NCBI GenBank assembly: GCA_018340805.1
Contig: JACMZG010001913.1
Coordinates: 24,070,443 to 24,134,442, forward strand
Length of the DNA: 64,000 nucleotides
Source: Microvelia longipes
Taxonomy: Eukaryota > Arthropoda > Insecta > Hemiptera > Veliidae
Reading direction: 5' to 3'
Below are positions 52,240 to 61,669 of this stretch, one piece after another. The notes below the pieces were generated by a model. It worked only from the letters and a program-made list of their open reading frames with translations. It did not search any database and was not told the origin of the DNA. How positions within the stretch are numbered: position 1 is the first letter of the stretch; each line of letters begins with the position of its first letter. Both the position numbers and the translations under genes were made by a program.

Positions 52240-55143
52240 ATACGGACAATAAACGCATTTCCTTTGAAAAATACAGAAAAACTGAGTTACGAGCAGTGCT
52301 TGATAATTGAGTAACTACTTTAGTTATAAAACATGAACCGGAATCCAAATTTGTCTAATATTGACTCGACAGTCTTACAGTTTAAATATCAATAGTCTCT
52401 GGTATGTTAACACAAACTTTGATCAGTTTGACAAAGTAATAAGCAATAAATGAAGTGCGCAAGTGCAACAGGTTGATAGTGTTTTGTTAGTCCCCGGGTG
52501 TTTCGAGCATAAATAGACATCTTCTTCTTCTTTCCCCCCTGCTCAAAATGACTTTAATACTAACATACGCACATAGACTTTTTTAACGATTATTGTGATT
52601 ATATTCTTCCTTAACAACCACATTATATAACGAAAGCTATATTAATTCGAGTTTTATCAACGATTGGAACAACCCCATAATAATATTTAACGCATTTCAA
52701 AAACAACTGGAATATTTTCACATCACATAGAAATCGTGATAAGCTGGACACCACATGTCAAATTACAAGTCAACGGAAAGTATATAACTGTATTTGAGTA
52801 AAATCTCTTGTGTAAAAGCTAAAAGTGTCTGGGCAACATATTCTACAAAGATTTATCTCTGCAATAAGGGTTTTCCTAACATGTTGACCCTTATATAGAA
52901 ATGTTAGAAAAAGTTTTTCTAGGTACATGTCGATATATGTTCTGAAAACTCTACGCCATGCCACCTTGAGACTTTTAATAAAACTAAACCCAACTCTCTA
53001 ACTTAGCAAAAACATAGACCAATTTAAAAGGTTAAAACAGAGTCGTAGTTAAGTATTGTACAACAATACAACTCAGATTTAAAGTGTATTTTGCTATTCA
53101 ATTAAAGTAAGTTTATTCATAAGCTAAGCTAAGCAAATATAAGTGTCATTGATCATCACATGAAAGCATACAAATCTAAATAAGATATAGCCAAGGACAC
53201 TTTAATACGTAAGGAGACCAATCAAATATAAATGTTTGAAAAACAATAAATAATATATTTGAATGCAAATAAAGTGGCGTGTATATAGCAAATAAAATTG
53301 TATGCGAATACATTAAAATTTATTTAGACAAAAACATTTTATTTAAAAAAACGTCAAAAATTAAAAATACCTTTTGGAAAAGATTGCATACAGGATGTAA
53401 CGCTTAATATCCGCCAGAAAAAAAAATTGACATAGAGCTTGACCAGCAAGTAAAAAAAACTTAAAGAAGTTGTAAACACTTGCTTTGTGCCTAATTGTTG
53501 TATTGCCAAACTTAATTGTCTAGAAGCCTGACCTGAAACAACGTGACTCATTTTGTGCTGGTTACAACTTTTTTTTTAAATTACCTTAAAAAATAAAGAA
53601 AAAAAACACAGTCTGCCAATCCAGTGTGGAGGAATTCGTATTTGCACTCGCTCAAAATTATAGAAAATGGGCATATTGTAGGTTTATTGAAGTATGTGAT
53701 CTTCTGTTTGTCGAGTGCAAAACTTGAACATTACATTTTTTGAGCTGACAAAATTTCCAATTCAATAAATCACGTGTTTAATCATCAAAATTGAATAACT
53801 ACAACCAAAGTTATAGCATTGACAAAACTACCAAAAACCCTTATTTCTGCTGTCAGCGAACTATGCATTTTTAGGCATTTTGAAAATGATATAAATTGGG
53901 CTGTAGTAATACGATTTTGATGGATAAACTCGATTTATTTAAAATGTTATCAGTTTTAAAAAAATATTCCACTCAAGTTTTATACCCGACTAACAGGGAA
54001 CCACTTATAAGAAACCTACACTTTGTGAGATTTTATAAAATTTTGAGCGTGCGCTATCATATGACCTCCACTTTGAATAGGCAGAAAATGTCTTATCCGT
54101 TTTCAAGGTATATTTTCAAAATAATTCGGTTTGAAGCACAACAAAATGAGGCACGTTTTTCTAGGCTGGTTCCTAAACTATAACATAGTGTGAATCTATT
54201 AGTTTCTAGTTTGCTATAGTATAGATATAGGTTAGACATTGGTATTTACAGATTGTAAGTATTGTAAGTTCAGGGTGTTTCTTCAACATTATAAAAATAA
54301 AAAGTCGATATTAATTGCACAAAAACATTGTAATATTTTAAGGTTATAACTTTAAAAAGTTATAACCCTTAGCCAAGGTTATAATATAATTCTTGCTAAA
54401 ATTATCTAAACCTCATGGTCGGAACCTGTCCCATAACAGAAAAATTATAGTGTTTTAAGTTCGGGATACCACTAACAAGTGGAACCATTCTATCTTGGGA
54501 AAACACAGGTGCTGCAAACACACCAAATGGTAATCATGGAAATCTGAACATGCCATACGGCCTAGCATTGAATACATACACAATTTGCTACTGCTTTCAT
54601 TATTATTAACTTTTGCAAACCATACGACTGCTTGAATAAAAAATAGTTATTTATGCAACAATGCAAAAAATGGAATTTTACTGAATTGTTATAAATTTAG
54701 CCCCAAAATCGAAGGCGATGGAGGTATATGAAATTACCAGCAGAGGCGAAGCCGAGGAAGATTAAAAATCATGTGTCAGCAAAGTTAACTTTTCTGCCTT
54801 GTTGCATACAATACTCCTGTCAACGAAGACCTAAGGCGCTTTTAGTAGAAAATCAATGAAACTAAGAAGTCAACAAATATATTTTATTTTATATTTTATA
54901 GTCTTAAAATTGTAGCAGTAAGCAATTCTCCTTCGCACGGCTCGGCCATGAAATTTAAAACTGAATATATCAAAATAAAAAAGTAATTTTAGAACAAATT
55001 AAGTCATTCATTCGTACAATATTTTATCTAGTCTTCTATTAAGAAAAATAATTACAAATCACAACACAAATAAATTTATCTCTAAAATTTTTTATGATGT
55101 ATATTTCATTATAATAATAATTAAGTAATAAACTAATATTTTC
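52240..55143. other. Intergenic between the SINE and the CYP4 gene
   Basis: A stretch at 52285-52335 resembles, in inverse orientation, 19455-19505 (GAGTAACTACTTTAGTTATA), suggesting a low-copy repeat. An open frame at 53920-54183 (87 codons from ATG) has no recognisable motif. Confidence 0.45.
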
Positions 55144-55149
55144 TTTATT
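55144..55149 (-). promoter_or_regulatory. Polyadenylation signal AATAAA for the CYP4 gene
   Basis: A canonical hexamer on the minus strand, about 30 bp past the P450 stop codon. Such hexamers also occur by chance in AT-rich DNA; its position makes it plausible. Confidence 0.5.
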
Positions 55150-55179
55150 AAGTTAATCAATGATGATGATGACAAATGA

Positions 55180-56715
55180 TTATTTTCTAGCCACGAATTT
55201 AACTAAAATAGGATTCAAAGGACGTAATGTTATAAATATCGCACTTTTAACATCTTTAGTCACCGGCAGAACTTTTAATTTCCTTACGATATTAGCTAAT
55301 ACAGTTTTTACCTCCGTCATAGCGAATTTTTGTCCAATACAATTTCTTGGTCCTGCGCTAAAAGGGACGTAAGAAAAAGGATGTCTCCCTATTATTTGCT
55401 CATCAGAGAACCTTTCAGGGTCAAACTTTTGTGGATCCGGCCAGTATTCTGGATTTTGATGAAGAAATATCATGGGTAAAAAAATAGTAGTTTTAGCTGG
55501 TATTACAGTACCGTCATTTAAAACTAAGTCATCTTCAATACGTCTGGATATGCCAGGAACACTCGGGTACAACCTTAAATTTTCTTTAATAAACTTTTCC
55601 ATATACACCATTTGATGAAGATCGGTCAATGTAGTATCTCGATCACTGTTACCAAATATACCATACAGCTCAGCATACAATTTCTCTTGCATATCCTGAT
55701 ATTTTGCTAGATTGTAAAAAAGATATTTGAGAGAAACAGACGCAGTGTCATGACCCTCGAACAGAATAGTATCGACTTCCTCTCTGATCCCTTTTTCAGT
55801 AAACGACCCCGGATATTTTATTTCATGTTCAAGCATCAAGTCTAGAAATGCTTTGCGAACTTTCCCTGAAGAACTAACACTGCCAGAATCATCTTCAGCA
55901 TCCATTTTCTTTTTCCTCTCTTTAATTACGTTTGTTGTGAATTCTCGGAGATATCGGACACCTTTCATAAACCTTCTACCACTAGGTGTACAGATGAACA
56001 AAAAATCATTAAATAGGTGTGGACATGACATCCGATACGAAAACAGTTCACAGAGTGTTTTAGTTTCTTTAACATATCTTTGCCCTTCTGGTTTCTCGAT
56101 ATCCAAATGAATACCCATCGCAGCTTGCATTACTGCGTCTAATGCAAGGTTACTCAAATGATGCTCCAGTGACAATTCTTTATTCAGATTACGCATTAAG
56201 TTATCCCTTAAATATTTGGAAGTTTTATTAAAAATTAGCATATTATCTTCAAGAATTTTAAAGTGAAAAGCTGGTGTAAGTAATTTCCTTCTTGTGATCC
56301 ATTTTTCTCCAGTACTAGTCAGAAGACCAGTTTCAAGCCACGGCTTCAATGTTTTATAATTTATACCTTTATTAATGTGCTTTGTACTGCTTAATAAAAC
56401 CTGGGCGTAATCCGGATCTGTTATAAATACGATGCTGTATCCCAAAAGCCATATTTTAAGGATTTTACCGTATTTATCGATATACTTGGAAAGCCATGGC
56501 ATCATATCCTCATGTGGCAATTTTATTAACTCAATTGCATTTCCAACAAGAAAGTAGCCTTTAGGTCCGGGTATTTTTCGCATGAGCAAGTACCTTCTAA
56601 GAGAAGGAATTTCAGTAAAAAAATATAGAATTCCTAAACAAGTAAAGACAAAAACAAGACCTAGGCATACTAATGTTTGTAAGAAAGTCAGTAACATCAT
56701 ATTTAAAGAAAACAT
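55180..56715 (-). CDS. Cytochrome P450, CYP4 family (CYP4C-like), single open frame
   Basis: A haem-thiolate monooxygenase, expected on the cytoplasmic face of the endoplasmic reticulum and fed electrons by NADPH-P450 reductase. CYP4 enzymes typically hydroxylate fatty acids, hormones or foreign compounds; the substrate here is unknown. The 511-residue frame has an N-terminal membrane anchor (about residues 8-33), a proline hinge PGPKG at 49-53, the helix C WxxxR (W139-R143), and the CYP4-type helix I motif VDTILFEGHDTAS (314-326) with E320 and T324. It also has the K-helix ENLR (E378-R381), FDPERF (431-436) and the haem loop FSAGPRNCIG with ligand C459. Length is normal for the family and no key residue is missing. 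The ATG is chosen because the membrane anchor follows it directly. An AATAAA lies on the same strand at 55144-55149, about 30 bp past the TAA, giving a very short 3' UTR. There is no intron in the coding region, which is unusual for insect CYP4 genes. It lacks the extra insertion typical of CYP4G. Confidence 0.96.
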   Translation of the reverse strand: MFSLNMMLLTFLQTLVCLGLVFVFTCLGILYFFTEIPSLRRYLLMRKIPGPKGYFLVGNAIELIKLPHEDMMPWLSKYIDKYGKILKIWLLGYSIVFITDPDYAQVLLSSTKHINKGINYKTLKPWLETGLLTSTGEKWITRRKLLTPAFHFKILEDNMLIFNKTSKYLRDNLMRNLNKELSLEHHLSNLALDAVMQAAMGIHLDIEKPEGQRYVKETKTLCELFSYRMSCPHLFNDFLFICTPSGRRFMKGVRYLREFTTNVIKERKKKMDAEDDSGSVSSSGKVRKAFLDLMLEHEIKYPGSFTEKGIREEVDTILFEGHDTASVSLKYLFYNLAKYQDMQEKLYAELYGIFGNSDRDTTLTDLHQMVYMEKFIKENLRLYPSVPGISRRIEDDLVLNDGTVIPAKTTIFLPMIFLHQNPEYWPDPQKFDPERFSDEQIIGRHPFSYVPFSAGPRNCIGQKFAMTEVKTVLANIVRKLKVLPVTKDVKSAIFITLRPLNPILVKFVARK

Positions 56716-57659
56716 ACATTAACCTATTAAAAGTAGTAATACATTTCATACGGTAATAAAAGGCCAGACAGACATAATATACCTTGAGATGAAAACTATC
56801 AAAAAGAAAAGAAAAACTTTATTCAAACCAGTAAAGTAAAATCCTTCAACTTATCTCATTTTTTTAAACAAATTCCTTTATTTACATAGTATCACAATAT
56901 TATATTGTCACAATATCTATATTAAAGGATTATGTGCCACACTAGAGAATTTACATTAAAACATTTTTTCTAGATAGATCACTTTACACTGTACACTCAA
57001 TATTAAACATAAAACATTTTATTATTACACTAAAATTCATAAATTTACTACATTACAAGTATATAATATCAAATTATGTTATATATAATAATGAAATACA
57101 CGCGTTATCATATTAATTGCCTCGATGTTTTTATATGTGTTATACAATAAATTGGCCTCATTCTTAATTGGAATATTTTATTTATCGCAGTAATATTTTA
57201 TTAAGTGATACTAATTCGAGATAAAAGCTATCCTTGGTATCTATTTTGTAATTATAAAAGGATTTGATTTCAAACATCCCAGCAATAAATTATAGATTTA
57301 AATTTGATAATTAATAAATATATTTTTCTTATTATTTATTAAAAAAAATTATACAGCTAAAATTGATTAGTTTTCCCCCCAAAAAAATACAAACAAATAT
57401 TTCGTTCCATAGAGTAGATACTGTCCATTATATTTATAACCTAAATTAATGAAAGTAACAAAATATTAATACAAATAATCAAATAATTATTCTAATATGA
57501 CTATTATAAGATATTTTAGGTTAGATATTATTATAGATTTAGATTTTGGATAGTTTTAGTATAGATTACTCTTATTTATTTTGCTGTAAATAAACTATTC
57601 TTCAACATCTAAGATTTATTAAAGATAATGACACAAACATATCGGCACAAACACACACA

Positions 57660-57660
<1 letters not shown>
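56716..57660. other. CYP4 upstream intergenic region
   Basis: AT-rich, with no recognised repeat and no convincing coding frame. On the minus strand the bases just before the ATG read TTTTAATAG/GTTAATGT. This could be a 3' splice site joining an upstream non-coding exon to the start-codon exon. No clear TATA box or initiator was picked out. Confidence 0.35.
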
Positions 57661-57809
<149 letters not shown>

Positions 57810-57899
57810 TCGCGTGTACATTCATACATACACAATTACGACTCTAATACATAACTATTGGATTTGCTACAATTATGTATTTGCTCACCACGTTAGCCT

Positions 57900-58125
57900 T
57901 ACTTCGCTCGTCCGAAATTCATCAATATTGCATTCATTCATTATATTGCAGCATGTCTTTGTACTCGCTTAGCTTGTCGTCGGATAGTCAAAAATGTCCG
58001 TTTAGAAAACAAATTATCCGGTCTTAAAAACACTTAAAACAGATAATTCATGTGAATTTTCAGTTTCGGAATTTCAGTGTAAACACAATACTTTTTCTAT
58101 ATACCTAGGTTGTAAATAAGGAAAA
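57900..58125 (-). mobile_element. Family A element, strongly deleted
   Basis: Tail repeats (TTACTTCGCTCGTCCG, TGTACTCGCTTAGCTTGTCG) jump to the outer module, which ends AGGTTGTAAATAAGGAAAAAT. Confidence 0.6.
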
Positions 58126-58319
58126 ATAAATCAAAAATAGCATTCACTCACTTGCATTGTTTTATAAATAATATTCGTTTCATTTAAGCAATATGATTGA
58201 TTTTTATTCTTTTGATATCGTTGGCTATCTTTGAATTGTTTTCTATTAAAAATGATTTAAATCAGAGAAAAACTTAGCAAGGAGTTCATACATGTTATTA
58301 TCATTGCCTTTTCACATAT

Positions 58320-58548
58320 CACATATCTAGGCACTGACCTCGCTCGATGTAGCTTAACATTTGTAAACCTGAAATGAAACTTAAAACATACACAGCAACT
58401 TTGTAAAATCTTCAGAGGAAGTCTTAAAATCATCTTTAACAGATAGTTTAAGTGATATATAGTGCTCAGTTTCGGATATATAGTGCTAAACCAATACTTT
58501 TTCAATATACCTTCATTTGTACCTATGGTACAAATGAAGAAAAGTAAA
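58320..58548 (-). mobile_element. Family A element, deleted, with 5S-like segment
   Basis: The 5S-like part at 58320-58370 (ATATCTAGGCACTGACCTCG on the plus strand) is followed by the outer module ending GTACAAATGAAGAAAAGTA. Confidence 0.65.
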
Positions 58549-58550
58549 AT

Positions 58551-58715
58551 CAACCATACGCAGAATGCAAAATAAACAAGGCAAAACAAAAGTAGCTCAA
58601 CAAGAAGCTTAATTTAACTTTGTTGAGCTTTAATTAATAACTCAGAACGGGGTATCTCGGAACTTTTCCTCATCACATCGATTCGCTACGCTCATCTTCC
58701 CTACGGACTCGCTTC
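58551..58715 (+). repeat. Left 165-bp direct repeat flanking the TIR element
   Basis: Identical base for base to 60811-60975. It begins immediately after the end of one family A copy (58547) and runs into the start of the next family A copy, stopping 4 bp inside the left terminal inverted repeat, where the shared bases CTTC coincide. Confidence 0.9.
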
Positions 58716-58910
58716 CAGATTAGGTGTCCCCTAATGTAAAGGCCAAAAAAATAAAAATGGGACCAATAGGAACTAGGGGGTTAATAGGAGAGGAAAATAC
58801 TCTACAAAATGGATGAATATAACGGTTCCATAAGTCCCCTTTTAGAGGTTAAATATATTTATCTATAAAAACAAGAAAATATACATTTTAATCAATTAAT
58901 ACAAACAAGT

Positions 58911-59407
58911 TCAGTCCATTTCACCAGCTTCCAGCTCTTCATTCCGTAGATGGAATAGGAGATCCTCTTGGAAATTGACGCCAAAGTTTTGAATGACGTG
59001 GAACAGCGGGTAGCATCTCCTAGCTATTAGTTTGATGAAATCTCTGTTCATTAACCTGAAAAGTCAAAAACAAAAATTTATAATAAAATAATATAAATTG
59101 TAATATCTTTTAAGATGAAAATGTATTATAATTATTATAATACATTCTAATTATTTGAATATATTTAGTTTATTATGATATATTCAAGATGCAGGAAAAA
59201 CGCCAAGTTCCATAAAAAGCATTTATCTGAACTAAACAATTTTTAACAAATGTCAAAAAAACATTGATACAAATATTTATAAATAGGCAAACTAAATTAT
59301 AATCCAAATATTTCCAGATTTAATAGATTTGGAATACTACTAAAATAGACTAATTATATTTAGTATATAATTAATAAAAGGGAAGGAAACACTTACCTTG
59401 TAACCAT
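58911..59407 (-). CDS. Putative two-exon gene inside the TIR element, ~51 aa, unknown
   Basis: Exon 2 (58911-59055) follows a strong 3' splice site: a T-rich tract then CTTTTCAG/G. It encodes a continuous 47-residue end that includes RDFIKLIARRCYPLF and NFQEDLLFHLRNEELEAGE, then TGA. Exon 1 would be only 11 coding bases (59397-59407, ATGGTTACAAG), followed by a strong donor GTAAGT at 59391-59396. Joining them keeps frame and gives about 51 residues with a 341-bp intron. Alternatively exon 1 is non-coding and translation starts at the ATG just inside exon 2. Composition is clearly less AT-rich than the surroundings, as expected of real coding sequence. An ATTAAA-type signal lies shortly past the stop. 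The protein is not recognised; it has a basic amphipathic first half and an acidic end. It could be a captured host exon pair or an element protein. Confidence 0.5.
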
Positions 59408-59940
59408 AGATTAAAGTTCCCGTCTGATTTATTGAGAGTATTCAAAAAGTGCGGTTCCTTTTAACTGATTCATTTTAATAAATCTATTTCAATAAATAAG
59501 AAAAAAAACAAGAAAAACTTTGGAAAAATATTGATGAAAAGTGAAGTGACATGTAAAATAGAAATGTCAAAAGCTGTATTGACATATTTATGTATTAATA
59601 TAAATAAAGAACTTTCAAAAGGTCATTGTAACGCTTAAAATAAGAGTACATGAAAGAAAAAGAAATAAAATTATCAAGAATGGCTCTGATAACCTAAGAG
59701 CTTTTTGTCTCTGTAAATATTTCCCTATGCTTATGTTCACACAAATTGGCACTCAATTCGCTTTTCATTTAATCTTTATGAAAAACTGCAACAGTCCCAA
59801 AGGTTCATGTAGTGGCAATTTTCGATGCTGCTAAACCCGGGGGATATGACAAAACCCACGGATACACTTTCCGTGTTAAAAAAAAATATCTATACCAGTT
59901 TATTAGGAACAATTAAACTGAAGAAGGATCCCCATAACCT

Positions 59941-60338
59941 CTTTTCCAGATTAGATGACACCTTTCAATGTATTATAACATTGAGGGGACACCTAAACTG
60001 GAAAAGGATCCCTATAGCCTCTTTTCCAGATTAGATGACACCTTTCAATGTATTATAACATTGAGGGGACACCTAAACTGGAAAAGGATCCCTATAGCCC
60101 TCTTTTCCAGATTAGATGACACCTTTCAATGTATTATAACATTGAGGGGACACCTAAACTGGAAAAGGATCCCTATAGCCTCTTTTCCAGATTAGATGAC
60201 ACCTTTCAATGTATTATAACATTGAGGGGACACCTAAACTGGAAATGGGTCCCTATAGCCGCTTTTCCAGATTAGATGACACCTTTTAAGCTATTGAAAC
60301 ATTGTGGGGTCACCTAGACTGGAAAAGGATTCTTTTGA
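59941..60338. repeat. 80-bp tandem array, five units, each an imperfect palindrome
   Basis: Units start at 59941, 60021, 60102, 60182 and 60262, with a partial unit before the first. Each holds CCAGATTAGATGACACC and, further on, GGGGACACCTAAACTGG, which are inverted copies resembling the element's own terminal inverted repeat. The last unit is the most diverged. Confidence 0.9.
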
Positions 60339-60348
60339 AGGTTAATAG

Positions 60349-60690
60349 ATCCATTTTTCAGTGTATTATCCCCCACCCATAACCCCCTGGTTCCCATCAG
60401 TCCCGAAAGATTGCAAATGAAAGGAAAATGTATCCATTTTCCAGTGTATTATCCCCACCCATAAACCCCCTGATTCCCATCAGTCCCGAAAGATGCAAAT
60501 GAAAGGAAAATGTATCCATTTCCCAGTGTATTATCCCCCACCCATAAACCCCCTGATTCCCATCAGTCCCGAAAGATTGCAAATGAAAGGAAAATGTATC
60601 CTTTTCCCAGTGTATTATCCCCCACTCTTAAACCCCCTGGTTCCCAACTGTCCCGTATGATTGCAAATTAATGGAAAATATATCCATTTT
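60349..60690. repeat. ~83-bp tandem array, four units
   Basis: Units begin with GTGTATTATCCCCCACCC at about 60361, 60444, 60525 and 60610, with spacings of 83, 81 and 85 bp. The unit is unrelated to the adjacent 80-bp array. Open frames across both arrays are repeat by-products. Confidence 0.85.
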
Positions 60691-60810
60691 ATAATTAATT
60701 AATGTTCAAAAAGTAAATAAACACAAGTGACACCTAAACTATCTATTTACCATATGACACCAAAGCTAGTTTAGATGACCCCTAAGGGGACACCTAATCT
60801 GGAAGAGTGC

Positions 60811-60975
60811 CAACCATACGCAGAATGCAAAATAAACAAGGCAAAACAAAAGTAGCTCAACAAGAAGCTTAATTTAACTTTGTTGAGCTTTAATTAATAA
60901 CTCAGAACGGGGTATCTCGGAACTTTTCCTCATCACATCGATTCGCTACGCTCATCTTCCCTACGGACTCGCTTC
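60811..60975 (+). repeat. Right 165-bp direct repeat flanking the TIR element
   Basis: Identical to 58551-58715. On the right side the family A sequence continues without a break into GCTCATACTCAGAATATACAA, so this copy is the one joined to the original downstream DNA. Confidence 0.9.
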
Positions 60976-61668
60976 GCTCATACTCAGAATATACAACTCG
61001 CCAAATGTATGCTGCAACATCTCTTCGAACTCGCTTCGCTCGTTTTCAGATGTTACATGCATTTGCTTTACCTTCAGCGGTCACTTTACTTATACAGCAC
61101 TGACCACGCTCAATGCTGCTTAGCTTTTATGATCCACCAAAAATCATAGATATGATTGTCATATTGAAACTTATTTATTCCGTAATAGAATAGACTTATA
61201 CTGAATTTCAACTCGATTGCATTATTTACAATAGACTGATTTTCGTAAAGCGTTTCAACTCTCTAGTATAAATACAATCGGCGCTACGATCATAACAGAC
61301 AAATACACACAGAGAGACAACTTTAGAAAAACCACTCAGGAGTTTTATGATTTTTTAAAATTTTCGCTGAGTCATTACTGCGGGTGAATAACGTCATTAA
61401 AAATTATTTTCCTAATACCACAAATACAGCAGTAGACTGATTTTTGTACAAAGTTTCAACTCTCTAGCATAAATACACTAGGAGCTACGATGATAACAGA
61501 CACACACACACATACAAACAGAAAACTTTGTGGAAACCACTCAGGAGGCTTTCAAATTACCTTAAATAAAATAATTAATGTCACCGGATAATTCCGGTGA
61601 TATCCGGGTTACGGATTTTTTGGCAAACGCAATACTTTTCCATATACCTAGGGTATAAAATGAGGAAA
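60911..61668 (-). mobile_element. Family A element split by the TIR element
   Basis: Starts GGTATCTCGGAACTTTTCCT and runs through the tail, the 5S-like part (61070-61155) and the outer module to ATGAGGAAAAGTA. Its first 65 bases are repeated at 58651-58715 on the other side of the TIR element. Confidence 0.8.
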
Positions 61669-61669
61669 A

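Larger units (their letters stand above)
58712..60805. mobile_element. 2.1-kb terminal-inverted-repeat element, superfamily unknown
   Basis: Left (58712-58732) and right (60785-60805) ends are perfect 21-bp inverted repeats containing CCAGATTAGGTGTCCCC. The element interrupts a minus-strand family A copy, which resumes at 60971. Inside are an 80-bp tandem array (59941-60338), an 83-bp tandem array (60349-60690) and a plausible two-exon gene on the minus strand (58911-59407). No transposase motif was seen, so it is probably non-autonomous. There is no short target-site duplication; instead identical 165-bp direct repeats flank it (58551-58715 and 60811-60975), with five extra bases (60806-60810) on the right. 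Confidence 0.8.

Noticed and set aside
53896..54183. 95-codon frame (87 from ATG), basic
   Set aside because: No recognisable motif, no splice context and no codon signal distinct from the surroundings.
55853..56110. 85-codon plus-strand frame
   Set aside because: It is the antisense shadow of the CYP4 gene.
59825..60582. Repetitive 61-75 codon frames
   Set aside because: They follow the 80- and 83-bp tandem arrays; the unit lengths are not all multiples of three and the frames depend on array phase.
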